A DNA stretch of 64,000 nt, taken from Halopelagius inordinatus (lineage in GTDB: Archaea; Halobacteriota; Halobacteria; Halobacteriales; Haloferacaceae). The position numbers and the translations under genes were made by a program. The notes below the pieces were generated by a model, which saw only the letters and a list, made by a program, of their open reading frames with translations, was not told the origin of the DNA and searched no databases. Positions 35,296 through 44,301 of the stretch are shown one piece after another; the first letter of the stretch is position 1, and each line of letters starts with the position of its first letter. The stretch spans positions 1-64,000 of the forward strand of contig NZ_FOOQ01000006.1 in assembly GCF_900113245.1 (NCBI RefSeq), in the 5' to 3' direction.

Positions 35296-36519
35296 ATGGT
35301 CGGCGAAGCGGAACATCCCGACGGCAACGACGGTCCCCTGTCGGGACTGACCGTTCTCGACGCCTCGCGCGTGCTCGCCGGGCCGTTCTGCTCGATGCAA
35401 CTCGGCGACCTCGGAGCGGACGTCGTCAAGATCGAACGCCCCGGAACCGGTGACCAGACGAGGGGCTGGCACCCCCCGACGTACGGCGACAGCGAGACAA
35501 GCGCGTACTATCTCAGTGTCAACCGGAACAAGCGGTCCGTGACGCTCGATCTCTCCTCGGAACGCGGCCGCGAGGTCTTCCGCGACCTCGCGAGCGAGGC
35601 GGACGTCCTCCTCGAAAACTTCCGCGTGGGGAAGATGGAGTCGTGGGACCTCGGGTACGAGACGCTCCGAGAGGTGAACGACGACCTCGTGTACTGCTCT
35701 CTCTCCGGGTACGGCGAGTGGGGTCCGTACCGAGACAGACCCGCCTACGACCTCATCATTCAGGCCGAAGGCGGGATGATGAGTATCACGGGCGAAGAGG
35801 GGCGGCCTCCGGTCCGCGTCGGCGTCGCCATCGCCGACATCGGAACGGGGATGTACGCGACGCAGTCGATACTGGCGGCACTCCTCCGCCGGGAACTCTC
35901 CGGCAACGGCGGTCAGAAGATAGACATCAGCCTCCTCGACGGACAGGTGGCGTGGATGTCGTACATGGCGTCGTACTACTTCGCGACGGGCGATTCGCCG
36001 GGGCGGATGGGGAACAAACATCCGACAATCGCGCCCTACCAGGCCTTCCCGACGCGGGACGGCTACGCCGTCGTCGCCGTCCCCTCGCAGAAGCTCTGGC
36101 CGAAGTTCTGCGCCGCGCTCGGGCGGACGGACCTCACAGACGACGACCGGTTCGAGACGAACGCGGACCGCGTCGCGAACCGCGAGGCCCTCGACGCGAT
36201 ACTGGAGTCCGAAACGCGCGAGTACACGACAGACGAACTCGTCGCGGTCATGGAGGACGGCGGCGTTCCCGCCACGTCCGTCCGCGATATGGAGGACGTC
36301 TTCGAACACCCGCAGGTGCGAGCTAGAGGGATGCACCGGACGGTCGAGCATCCGACCGTCGGTCCGGTCTCGATGCCGGGGAGTCCGATGAACTTCTCCG
36401 AAACGCCGACCGACGTCACCCGCCATCCACCCGACTTGGGCGAGCACACGGTCGAAATACTGCGAGAACTCGGCTACTCCGAAGAGACGGTCGCCGAGTT
36501 ACTGGACGACGTGACCTGA
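35296..36519 (+). CDS. CaiB/BaiF (class III) CoA-transferase
   Basis: A 407-residue class III CoA-transferase with family signatures GLTVLDASRVLAGPFCSMQLGDLGADVVKIE (17-47), the RNKRSVTLDL motif, and the catalytic Asp152 in AYDLIIQAEGGMMSITG. The GNG and YQAFPTRDGY regions also fit. It starts one base after the acyl-CoA dehydrogenase stop, hence co-transcribed. Human SUGCT, which makes glutaryl-CoA from glutarate and succinyl-CoA, belongs to the same family, and this gene order suggests the same role. The family is broad (formyl-, crotono-betainyl- and succinyl-CoA transfers) and this assignment rests mainly on the neighbour. Confidence 0.85.
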   Translation: MVGEAEHPDGNDGPLSGLTVLDASRVLAGPFCSMQLGDLGADVVKIERPGTGDQTRGWHPPTYGDSETSAYYLSVNRNKRSVTLDLSSERGREVFRDLASEADVLLENFRVGKMESWDLGYETLREVNDDLVYCSLSGYGEWGPYRDRPAYDLIIQAEGGMMSITGEEGRPPVRVGVAIADIGTGMYATQSILAALLRRELSGNGGQKIDISLLDGQVAWMSYMASYYFATGDSPGRMGNKHPTIAPYQAFPTRDGYAVVAVPSQKLWPKFCAALGRTDLTDDDRFETNADRVANREALDAILESETREYTTDELVAVMEDGGVPATSVRDMEDVFEHPQVRARGMHRTVEHPTVGPVSMPGSPMNFSETPTDVTRHPPDLGEHTVEILRELGYSEETVAELLDDVT

Positions 36520-36672
36520 CGCGAGGGACGGACGGAGGGCCGACCGGTCGTTCGGAAGCAATTGTCCGTGGGGTCAAACGCCGGAGGTTCTCCTTCGGGG
36601 CTCGCGATAGTACAACGGGGCGGTGCCCCGTGATCCACGTCTGCGAACGGCGCGCGGAACGCACCAGCCGGT

Positions 36673-36903
36673 TCAGACCGACCGCGTGAGTCCGCCGTCA
36701 ACGCGGAGGTTCTGGCCGGTGACGTAGCTCGCGTCGTCGGATGCGAGGAACGCGACCACGTCCGCGATTTCGTCGGCGACCTCTGTCGCGGCGTTCGATT
36801 TAGACATCGAGACCAGTTCGTACCCCTCCTCGGAGAGCGTGCGGGCGCACTCGGCCCCGATTCCGCTTCCGGCGCCGGTGACGATGGCTACTTCTCGTTC
36901 GCT
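36673..36903 (-). pseudogene. Short-chain dehydrogenase remnant with large internal deletion
   Basis: Reading the minus strand gives the SDR N-terminal cofactor motif [23 protein letters not shown], directly joined near 36787 to the SDR C-terminal motif [26 protein letters not shown]. The middle 140 or so residues, with the catalytic Tyr-x3-Lys, are missing. Both parts are in the same frame, so an in-frame deletion is likely. There is no ATG before the first motif (the frame reaches only a TTG), so the start has been lost too. It can have no dehydrogenase activity. It follows the CoA-transferase tail-to-tail and may have belonged to the same catabolic set. Confidence 0.8.
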
Positions 36904-36933
36904 CGTACCGGGGACGACGATGCAAGGCGTCAA

Positions 36934-37419
36934 AAGCCCTTTCCTAGCGGTGGAGCCGCCGCTCGGCGGGCGTTTCGCGCCTGCGCGGTGGGTCGAAGCG
37001 AGGAGAGAGACGCGTTCTCGTTACACTACTATCCGTGTAATGCAAGCCGCGGGGTTCCCGGTGCGAACCGGACCGACACGAACCCGGCCGAGAGGGACCG
37101 CATCATCGACACACTTCCGAATCACTCCGACGTCGCAGTCCTCGGCGACTCCTCCGGGGTGCGGCTACGAATTCGCGGGCGTGACGGTGAAATCGTCGCG
37201 GAACCGGCCAGCGGCGAAGACCGCACCTCAGCCTCGATATCGGGCCGTTCGAAGCCAGCCGATAGTCGGTGAGCGGACTCCCTCTAGGTAGTCTGGTGGC
37301 CAACGACAGAAAGGGGGTTCACAGAGGCACGCGAACGTCCGACGGCGGGTTGGATGCAGAGGTCGAAAGCAGTGATGTCGGAGAGTGCGTTTTGAAAAAC
37401 AGAACACTTAATGAGAGTA
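36934..37419. other. Intergenic stretch, possible decayed gene
   Basis: A plus-strand frame of about 95 codons (36988-37272) has a coding-like stretch DRIIDTLPNHSDVAVLGDSS followed by VRLRIRGRDGEIVAEPASGED, with GC-rich third positions, but no recognisable family and a poor start. It may be a remnant. The end nearest 37440 holds the IclR promoter region. Confidence 0.35.
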
Positions 37420-37431
37420 GTAGTATACTAC
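37420..37431. promoter_or_regulatory. Perfect palindrome, candidate IclR operator
   Basis: GTAGTATACTAC is a perfect 12-base palindrome ending 9 bases before the IclR start at 37441. It lies where the transcript would begin. IclR proteins bind as dimers to such palindromes and commonly repress their own gene, so this is a fair candidate for autoregulation. Confidence 0.45.
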
Positions 37432-37440
37432 CCACCTGTC

Positions 37441-38196
37441 ATGGATGCCAAACACCCGGTGAAAACCACCGAAAAAACGCTCGCCCTCGTCAACGAACTG
37501 ATGGAGAGGGGCCCGTGCGGCGTGACCGAACTCGCGAACAGCCTCGATATGGGAAAGAGCGCGGTGCACAGCCATCTATCGACGCTTCGGAAACACAGCT
37601 ACGTGCTGAAAGACGGCGACGACTACCGACTCAGCTTGAAGTTCCTCGAAATCGGCGGCCACACCCGCAAGTCGATGGAGTTCTATCAGGTCGCAGAGCC
37701 GGAAGTGAAAGCCATCGCCGCCGAGACGGGTGAACTCGCGAATCTCCTCGTCGAAGAACAGGGGATGGGCATCTACCTGATGCGGTCGAAAGGCGAGCAG
37801 GCCGTCGACTTGGACACGTACGCCGGCCTCCGAACGTACCTCCACACGACCGCACTCGGAAAGGCGATTCTCGCGCACCTTCCGGAGTCTCGCGTCGAAG
37901 AGATCGTCGAACAGCACGGCCTCGAACAGGAGACGCCGAGGAGTATCGGCTCCCGGGAGGAACTGTTCGAGACGCTTTCGGAGGTTCACGAACGCGGATA
38001 CGCCATCGACGACGGAGAGCGTCTGGAGGGGTTGCGCTGTGTGGCGGCCCCGGTCAAGACGTCCTCGAACGAGGTGTTGGGGGCGATAAGCGTCTCTGCC
38101 CCGGCGAGTCGTGTCAGCGACGAGGACCTCCACGGAGAGTTCTCAGAAGAGGTCCTCAGTGCGGCCAACGTCGTCGAACTCAACATCAACTACTGA
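37441..38196 (+). CDS. IclR-family transcriptional regulator (possibly controlling sugar-acid genes)
   Basis: A 251-residue regulator starting at ATG 37441 ([20 protein letters not shown]); a longer frame from 37411 overlaps the likely promoter. The winged helix runs [26 protein letters not shown], and the effector domain has [85 protein letters not shown] and [12 protein letters not shown]. It sits 254 bases upstream of the dehydratase gene at 38451 with the same direction, as the regulator XacR does in the Haloferax oxidative pentose cluster; the equivalence is inference. It probably senses a sugar or sugar acid. Confidence 0.9.
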   Translation: MDAKHPVKTTEKTLALVNELMERGPCGVTELANSLDMGKSAVHSHLSTLRKHSYVLKDGDDYRLSLKFLEIGGHTRKSMEFYQVAEPEVKAIAAETGELANLLVEEQGMGIYLMRSKGEQAVDLDTYAGLRTYLHTTALGKAILAHLPESRVEEIVEQHGLEQETPRSIGSREELFETLSEVHERGYAIDDGERLEGLRCVAAPVKTSSNEVLGAISVSAPASRVSDEDLHGEFSEEVLSAANVVELNINY

Positions 38197-38414
38197 GGGG
38201 CGTGTCCGGAATTCTCGGTGTGAGCAGGACGGGACATCGCCCCGCCCGCGACGCCGATACGACGACACAGACGACGAGTCGAACCGGTAGCGTTGGACTG
38301 CAGACACGTACTCGTCGAGACGCGGGCGAGAGCCGACGTGTACGAAACGGCCGCAGAGGGCACCGACGTGGTCGCAGAGCGGTGCCCGCCCGTAACCGAC
38401 CGTGCGAGTCACAA

Positions 38415-38424
38415 GATTTACTAT
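38415..38424 (+). promoter_or_regulatory. TATA-like box for XacD-like dehydratase
   Basis: GATTTACTAT is centred about 31 bases upstream of ATG 38451, an AT-rich spot in GC-rich sequence. Confidence 0.45.
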
Positions 38425-38450
38425 CTCCCTTCGGGAACAGTCGGATCGTA

Positions 38451-39689
38451 ATGGTTGACCACGCGAATCTTCGCGACCCGAACGCGGAGTATACGATGCG
38501 GGACCTCTCTGCGGAAACGATGGACATCACGAACACGCGCGGCGGCGTCCGCGACGCCGAAATCACCGACGTGCAGACGACGATGGTCGACGGCAACTAC
38601 CCGTGGATTCTCGTGCGCGTCTACACCGACGCGGGCGTCGTCGGCACCGGCGAATCCTACTGGGGCGGCGGCGACACCGCTATCATAGAGCGGATGAAAC
38701 CGTTCCTCGTCGGCGAAAACCCCCTCGATATCGACCGCCTCTACGAACATCTCGTCCAGAAGATGAGCGGAGAGGGCTCCGTCTCCGGAAAGGTCATCTC
38801 GGCCATCTCGGGCATCGAAATCGCGCTCCACGACGTGGCGGGGAAACTCCTCGACGTCCCCGCCTACCAACTCGTCGGCGGGAAGTACCGCGACGAGGTG
38901 CGCGTGTACTGTGACCTCCACACCGAAGACGAGGCCGACCCCGAAGCGTGCGCCGAGGAGGGTGTGCGCGTCGTCGAGGAACTCGGCTATGACGCCATCA
39001 AGTTCGACCTCGACGTCCCCTCGGGCCACGAGAAGGACCGCGCGAACCGTCACCTCCGCGGCCCCGAAATCGACCACAAGGTCGAAATCGTCGAAGCCGT
39101 CACCGAGGCCGTCGGCGACCGCGCGGACGTGGCGTTCGACTGCCACTGGTCGTTCACCGGCGGGAGCGCAAAGCGCCTCGCCGAAGCCCTCGAACCCTAC
39201 GACGTCTGGTGGCTCGAAGACCCCGTCCCGCCGGAGAACCACGACGTGCAAGCGAACGTCACGCACTCGACGTCGACGCCGATCGCCGTCGGAGAAAACG
39301 TCTACCGGAAGTTCGGGCAACGGACGCTCCTCGAACCGCAGGCCGTCGACATCGTCGCGCCGGACCTGCCGCGCGTCGGCGGCATGCGCGAGACGCGGAA
39401 GATAGCAGACCTCGCAGACATGTACTACATCCCCGTCGCGATGCACAACGTCTCCTCGCCCGTCGGGACGATGGCGTCAGCGCAGGTCGGCGCGGCCATC
39501 CCCAACTCGCTGGCCGTCGAATATCACTCGTACGAACTCGACTGGTGGGAGGACCTCGTAGAGGAGGACAACCTCATCGAAGAGGGCCGCATGGAGATTC
39601 CCGAAGAGCCCGGTCTCGGTCTGACGCTCGACTTGGACGCGGTCGAATCGCACATGGTCGAAGGCGAGACGCTGTTCGACGAGGCGTAA
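38451..39689 (+). CDS. Enolase-superfamily sugar-acid dehydratase (XacD-like)
   Basis: A 412-residue enzyme, start ATG 38451 (MVDHANLRDPNAEYTMRDLS), the conserved N-terminus in this group. Capping domain 35-145 (WILVRVYTDAGVVGTGESYWG), then the barrel with Lys184/Asp186 (IKFDLD), metal ligands Asp230 (FDCHWSF), Glu256 (LEDPVPPEN) and Glu282 (VGENV), and His332 (MHNVSSPVG). It looks very like Haloferax D-xylonate dehydratase XacD, and the FAH-family gene downstream is like XacE. So the route is sugar acid to 2-keto-3-deoxy acid to 2-oxoglutarate semialdehyde. The ALDH at 55123 may supply the last step. A TATA-like box at 38415-38424 is about 31 bases before the start. Its paralogue is at 26499-27761. 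Confidence 0.9.
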   Translation: MVDHANLRDPNAEYTMRDLSAETMDITNTRGGVRDAEITDVQTTMVDGNYPWILVRVYTDAGVVGTGESYWGGGDTAIIERMKPFLVGENPLDIDRLYEHLVQKMSGEGSVSGKVISAISGIEIALHDVAGKLLDVPAYQLVGGKYRDEVRVYCDLHTEDEADPEACAEEGVRVVEELGYDAIKFDLDVPSGHEKDRANRHLRGPEIDHKVEIVEAVTEAVGDRADVAFDCHWSFTGGSAKRLAEALEPYDVWWLEDPVPPENHDVQANVTHSTSTPIAVGENVYRKFGQRTLLEPQAVDIVAPDLPRVGGMRETRKIADLADMYYIPVAMHNVSSPVGTMASAQVGAAIPNSLAVEYHSYELDWWEDLVEEDNLIEEGRMEIPEEPGLGLTLDLDAVESHMVEGETLFDEA

Positions 39690-39740
39690 GGTTCGTCGAG
39701 CACGTGACGCCTCGCGTCACGAAGTTCGACGAGGCGTAAG
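39674..39740 (+). repeat. Duplicated gene end with hairpin after the dehydratase
   Basis: GTTCGACGAGGCGTAAG occurs at 39674-39690, containing the dehydratase stop codon, and again at 39724-39740. Between them CGTGACG and CGTCACG (39703-39709, 39715-39721) can form a 7-pair hairpin. ACGCCTCG (39707-39714) could instead pair with CGAGGCGT in either copy, giving alternative structures. A terminator or a duplication scar is possible. Confidence 0.5.
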
Positions 39741-39800
39741 TCGCAGTCGGGCCCCGTTTCGGTTTCGAGGGTCGTCACAGCCCGGTCGGCTACCCAATAC

Positions 39801-39810
39801 TCTTTTAACG
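39801..39810 (+). promoter_or_regulatory. TATA-like box for FAH-family gene
   Basis: TCTTTTAACG is centred about 26 bases before ATG 39831. It implies the FAH gene has its own promoter even though it follows the dehydratase. Confidence 0.5.
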
Positions 39811-39830
39811 ATATCCGCGCATCCACCAGT

Positions 39831-40715
39831 ATGCGGTATTACCAGCTCCCCAGCAGAGAGCGTAGTTCATCCGCCGACTCTCTCGTCGCGGTCGACGAGG
39901 GAGGTAGCGCGTACGATCTCACGTCCGCGTCGGACGACCTCGGCTCGTTCACCGAACTCGCTCGCGCGGCGAACGCCAGCGACCGCTCAGTCGACGCCAT
40001 CGCCCGGGACCGACTTCCGGACGCCGAACGTCTCGACGTCGAAGACATCGACGCCGACGCGCTCTTACCGGTCGTCGCAGACGAGGTGTGGGCGGCGGGC
40101 GTCACCTATCGCATCAGCGAGGAGGCCCGCGAAGCCGAAAGCGGAAAGCCGGACGTGTACATCGACGTCTACGAGAACGAACGACCGGAACTGTTCCTCA
40201 AGGCGACCCCCTCTCGGACCGTCGGTCCCCACGACTCCGTCGGACTCCGCGGCGACTCCGAGTGGAACGTCCCGGAACCCGAACTCGGCGTCGTCCTCCA
40301 CCGCGGCGACGTCGTCGGCTACACCATCGGTAACGACGTCTCGAGCAGAGATATCGAAGGAGAGAACCCGCTCTACCTCCCGCAGGCGAAAGTGTACGAC
40401 CGCTGTTGTTCCGTCGGTCCCTGCGTCGCGACGGGCGACGTCGTCGGAGACCCACACGACTTGACGATGTCTCTAACTATCGAACGCGACGGAGAGGTAG
40501 AGTACGAAGAATCGACGTCGACGAGCGAGATGGCGACCTCCTGCGAGAAACTCGTCGACTACCTCGGCCGACACAACGACCTACCCGAGACGGTCGTCTT
40601 ACTCACCGGGACCGCACTCGTCCCGCCCGAGACGTTCACGCTGACGGAGGGCGACCGAGTCGTGATCGACATAGACTCCATCGGCCGACTCGTCAACGAC
40701 GCTGTCGTCGTCTAA
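39831..40715 (+). CDS. Fumarylacetoacetate-hydrolase-family protein, probable 2-keto-3-deoxy-sugar-acid dehydratase
   Basis: A 294-residue FAH-fold enzyme. The domain has the metal-binding signatures EVWAAGVTYRISEEAREAE, FLKATPSRTVGP, WNVPEPELGVVLHRGDVVGYTIGNDVSSRDIEGENPLYLPQAK, and a C-terminal LTGTALVPPETFTLTEGD-type end. The features match the 2-keto-3-deoxy-arabinonate/xylonate dehydratases (KdaD, XacE), which remove water from the keto-deoxy acid to give 2-oxoglutarate semialdehyde. The upstream gene encodes the preceding dehydratase, so the two form a catabolic pair. Other FAH members are hydrolases or decarboxylases; pathway context is the main reason for the name. Confidence 0.85.
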   Translation: MRYYQLPSRERSSSADSLVAVDEGGSAYDLTSASDDLGSFTELARAANASDRSVDAIARDRLPDAERLDVEDIDADALLPVVADEVWAAGVTYRISEEAREAESGKPDVYIDVYENERPELFLKATPSRTVGPHDSVGLRGDSEWNVPEPELGVVLHRGDVVGYTIGNDVSSRDIEGENPLYLPQAKVYDRCCSVGPCVATGDVVGDPHDLTMSLTIERDGEVEYEESTSTSEMATSCEKLVDYLGRHNDLPETVVLLTGTALVPPETFTLTEGDRVVIDIDSIGRLVNDAVVV

Positions 40716-41257
40716 TTCGTTCGAGCACCGTCCTCGGAGTCACGGTTCTCGAATAGAGAATCGGGACGCTGACTGAAATCCAATATCGTCCTTCCCCTCG
40801 TCTCAGTACATTACAATCGTATATCCGTAACGCTCTGGGTGAAGTGTCGGTTCCGTATATTGTTGCATAGAACCCGTATGAATCGAGCAGACACGACTGT
40901 ACCGACCGTAACGTCCTCCAGTGAGACGTGCGCCAGTCTCCTCAGAGTGATACCGACGTCTCGACGCACGCCGAAATACCGAGCACCGACGCCGGGCAGG
41001 TGTGACGTTCTCTCCGTCCACCGGGCCGGATTTGCTATTCCAGAACTCTCTTCCGGCGAGTGCGAGAGCGCGGGCCTCTCTCGGCGTGGCAGACAACCGC
41101 CGTCGAGAACGCCGACGAAGCGAAGGGTAGCGAGTCGAGATACTCGCCGTTCCGGTGGCACGTCGGGCCTTCCACCGCGAAATCCCGACTGAGAGGAGGA
41201 GTCCCGAGAGGGGGAGAGACGAGGTCACCCCGTCGCGCGACGACCCATCGGCGTCGC
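40716..41257. other. Intergenic stretch, no gene seen
   Basis: This 542-base gap lies between convergent genes. Its open frames lack haloarchaeal composition and motifs. AT-rich spots near 40790-40865 contain TATA-like strings but lead to no plausible gene. Confidence 0.4.
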
Positions 41258-43513
41258 CTACTCTTCTTGGGCGTCGACGACTGCGACGGCCGCGAGGTTG
41301 ACGATGTCTTTCACGTCGTCGCCGCGTTGGATGACGTGAACGGGCTTGTCCATACCGACGAGCATCGGACCGACCGCTTCGGCGTCTCCGAGTCGTTGGA
41401 GCAGTTTGTATCCGACGTTGCCCGCCTCCAGATTCGGAAACACGAGGACGTTCGCGGGGCCGTCCAACTCGGAGAACTCGTAGGAGTCCGCGAGGACGTC
41501 TTCGACGACGGCCGTGTCGGCCTGCATCTCGCCGTCAACGGGGAACTCTACCGTCGGGTCGTCGCGCAACGCGTGCGCCGCCTCGCGAGGTTTGCGCGTC
41601 CCCTCGTTTTCGACGCTCCCGAAGTCCGAGTACGAGAGGAACGCGACTCGCGGGTCGACGTTGAACCGCCGCGCCAACTCGGCGGTGTGTCGCGCGACTT
41701 CCGCGAGTACGTCGGCGTCGGGGTTCCGGTTCACCGTCGCGTCGGCACAGAACACCACGCGGTCGGAGAAAGCGAGCATGTACACCCCGGCGGCGTAGGT
41801 AGCGTCCTCCTTCGTGCCGATGACCTGTAGCGGCGGACGTAACGCGGAGGGGTAGTGGTGCGTCAACCCGGTGAGCATCGCGTCCGCGTCACCGGCGTCG
41901 ACCATGACGCTCGCGAGGTAGTTCGGGTCCGTCCGCACGAGTTCGGTGGCTTCCCGGCGCGTCAGCCCTTTTCGTCGGCGCAGTCGGTGAAGTCTGTCGG
42001 CGTACTCGTCTAGTTCGTCTTCGGTCGGGTCAACGACGCGCGGTTCGTAGTCCAACCCGCGGGTGGCGACTATCGACTCGATACGCTCTCTGTCGCCGAC
42101 GAGAAGCGGTTCAGCGATACCCTCGGTGTCTATCCGCGACGCGGCCCGGATCATCTTCTCGTCTGTCCCCTCCGCGAGGACGACGCGCTTCGGTTCGCTC
42201 TGCGCCTTGTTGAGGACGACGCGGAGCATCTCCAAGGATTTTCCGACGCGCGCTTCGAGGCGTTCGCGGTACGTTTCGAGGTCGATGTCCCGGCGGGCGA
42301 CACCGCTCGTCACCGCGGCGCGCGCGACTGCAGAGGACACCTCGAAGAGAACGCGGGTGTCCAGCGGTTTGGGGATGACGTAGTCGGGGCCGAACTGAAG
42401 CGGTTGGTCGCCGTAGGCCTTGACGACGGCGTCGGGCACGTCCTGCTTTGCGAGATCAGCAAGCGCGTGCGCCGCGGCGCGTTTCATCTCCTCGTTTATC
42501 TCCGTCGCGCGCGCGTCGAGTGCCCCGCGGAAGATAAAGGGGAATCCGAGCACGTTGTTCACCTGATTCGGGTAGTCCGAGCGACCCGTGGCCATGATGA
42601 CCGTGTCGTCGCGGGCCTCTTTGGCCTCCTCGTAGCCGATTTCGGGGTCCGGGTTCGCCATCGCGAAGATGACGGGGTCGTCGGCCATCGACTGCACCAT
42701 CTCCTGAGAGACGATGCCGCCGACCGAGAGGCCGACGAACACGTCCGCGCCCTCCATCGCCTCCGCGACGCCTCCTTCGGGCACGTCGCGTGCGAACTCC
42801 CGGTTGAACTCGTTCAGTTCGCCTGCGTTCGCCCGGTCGGTCGTGAGAATCCCGTCGATGTCGCACATGACGATGTTCTCCGGACGGACGCCGAGCGAGA
42901 CGTAGAATCGTGCAGTCGCCGTCGCGGCGGCCCCCGCGCCGGCGAAGACGACTCGAACCTCGGTTAAATCCTTACCTGCGATATCGACGGCATTGAGGAG
43001 TGCGGCCCCGGAGATGATGGCCGTCCCATGTTGGTCGTCGTGGAACACCGGAATCGACATTTCCTCGCGGAGACGTGACTCTATCTCGAAGCACTCGGGA
43101 GCCTTGATGTCCTCTAAGTTGATACCGCCGAACGTCGGTTCCATCGCACTCACCGTCCGGACGAACTCGCCGACGTCGTCCGTGTCCAGTTCGATGTCGA
43201 ACACGTCGATGTCGGCGAACCGCTTGAACAGGACGCCTTTCCCCTCCATGACGGGCTTCGACGCCTGCGCGCCGATGTCGCCGAGGCCGAGAACCGCAGA
43301 CCCGTTCGAGACGACGCCGACGAGATTCCCCTTCGCGGTGTACTCGTAGGCTCTCTCCGGGTCCTCGTCGATGTCGAGACACGGCGCGGCGACACCCGGC
43401 GAGTACGCTAGACTCAGGTCGCGTTGGGTGTTCGTCGGTTTGGTCGTCGAAATCTCTATCTTACCCGGTGGCTCCTCGCGGTGGTACTCCCGCGCGTCGT
43501 CGTCGAGTGGCAT
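41258..43513 (-). CDS. maeB: NADP-dependent malic enzyme with phosphotransacetylase-like C-terminal domain
   Basis: A 751-residue fused enzyme. The N-terminal malic domain (1-390) has [12 protein letters not shown] with the catalytic Tyr, the Lys/Asp/Glu cofactor region [48 protein letters not shown], and the Rossmann motif [16 protein letters not shown]. The second half (about 430-751) is the phosphate acetyltransferase-like domain with [17 protein letters not shown] and [18 protein letters not shown]. It decarboxylates malate to pyruvate, making NADPH; the PTA-like part is usually regulatory. It links C4 acids from the glyoxylate route (malate synthase at 50674) to pyruvate. A TATA-like box lies at 43536-43544. 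Confidence 0.9.
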   Translation of the reverse strand: MPLDDDAREYHREEPPGKIEISTTKPTNTQRDLSLAYSPGVAAPCLDIDEDPERAYEYTAKGNLVGVVSNGSAVLGLGDIGAQASKPVMEGKGVLFKRFADIDVFDIELDTDDVGEFVRTVSAMEPTFGGINLEDIKAPECFEIESRLREEMSIPVFHDDQHGTAIISGAALLNAVDIAGKDLTEVRVVFAGAGAAATATARFYVSLGVRPENIVMCDIDGILTTDRANAGELNEFNREFARDVPEGGVAEAMEGADVFVGLSVGGIVSQEMVQSMADDPVIFAMANPDPEIGYEEAKEARDDTVIMATGRSDYPNQVNNVLGFPFIFRGALDARATEINEEMKRAAAHALADLAKQDVPDAVVKAYGDQPLQFGPDYVIPKPLDTRVLFEVSSAVARAAVTSGVARRDIDLETYRERLEARVGKSLEMLRVVLNKAQSEPKRVVLAEGTDEKMIRAASRIDTEGIAEPLLVGDRERIESIVATRGLDYEPRVVDPTEDELDEYADRLHRLRRRKGLTRREATELVRTDPNYLASVMVDAGDADAMLTGLTHHYPSALRPPLQVIGTKEDATYAAGVYMLAFSDRVVFCADATVNRNPDADVLAEVARHTAELARRFNVDPRVAFLSYSDFGSVENEGTRKPREAAHALRDDPTVEFPVDGEMQADTAVVEDVLADSYEFSELDGPANVLVFPNLEAGNVGYKLLQRLGDAEAVGPMLVGMDKPVHVIQRGDDVKDIVNLAAVAVVDAQEE

Positions 43514-43535
43514 AGAGTGTTACCACCGTCGCGAG

Positions 43536-43544
43536 ACATAAAGA
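43536..43544 (-). promoter_or_regulatory. TATA-like box for malic enzyme
   Basis: Plus-strand ACATAAAGA is centred 27 bases upstream of ATG 43513, at the spacing of a haloarchaeal promoter. Confidence 0.5.
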
Positions 43545-44301
43545 TGGCTGACTACGCGACCGGAGCGACGTTCTCTATGAATATGTGTTCGTCTCGCAGT
43601 CGAGTCAGGACAACAGCGAGACTCGTTCTCTGTTTGTGATATATTTAATATGTTTTGTTATTCTGCGTCAATTATATCTACAGTTAGAATTCTGAGAGTA
43701 TTAACCATCTAGCTGTGTGATTCAAGTATACGCATTAAAATACCTCTATTCGAGCCTGAGTCATCGTTACAGGACATCTCTAGATGGCATACTATAGATA
43801 AAGGCATCACAGGAAGCAAACGGATATCTCTCTACGAAACCGCTATTCATCCGCTCAGACTCCGATTCAGAAGGGCTACAGGGATAAGAGGACCACTTCA
43901 GTTCAAGCGGTCGAACATCCGCGGCGAACAGCGAAAACGGAGTGCCAGACGTGAGTACATAAGTAGCTGTACTGCTATTCCGATTACGATGGGTTCTCCG
44001 AATCGGACGGTAGATGGGGTTCGAGGACTACCCCGACGAAGTCGAGGGTCGGAATCCGTCCGAGGAGGCAACCTTTCACCCCCACAGTTTCGAGTGAAGA
44101 CCGGACTGTGAACGGCCGTGGTAGTCGGTTGTCTACCTTCGAGACGTTAATTTATACTTGATAATTCGCGGTCGGATCGGTTCGTCACGGGTCGATGGAT
44201 GCTGGAACGCGCCTCCGCTTTTCGGTAGGCGCTGAAGTAAGATATCGATCCGCACCGAATCGATCCGCCGATGGAGAACGGGTGAACTGCGCCTCGAAGA
44301 G
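43545..44301. other. Long AT-rich intergenic region with a possible 27-residue frame
   Basis: About 760 bases with clearly lower GC than the surroundings, mostly 43630-43930. A short plus-strand frame at 44014-44097 encodes MGFEDYPDEVEGRNPSEEA and ends FHPHSFE; its codon usage looks coding but the family is unknown. The rest shows no motif. The region is likely a rearranged or foreign spacer. Confidence 0.45.

Noticed and set aside
36988-37272. Plus-strand frame of 94 codons with coding-like stretch
   Set aside because: Composition is partly coding-like but there is no good start, no promoter and no family; recorded only inside the intergenic entry.
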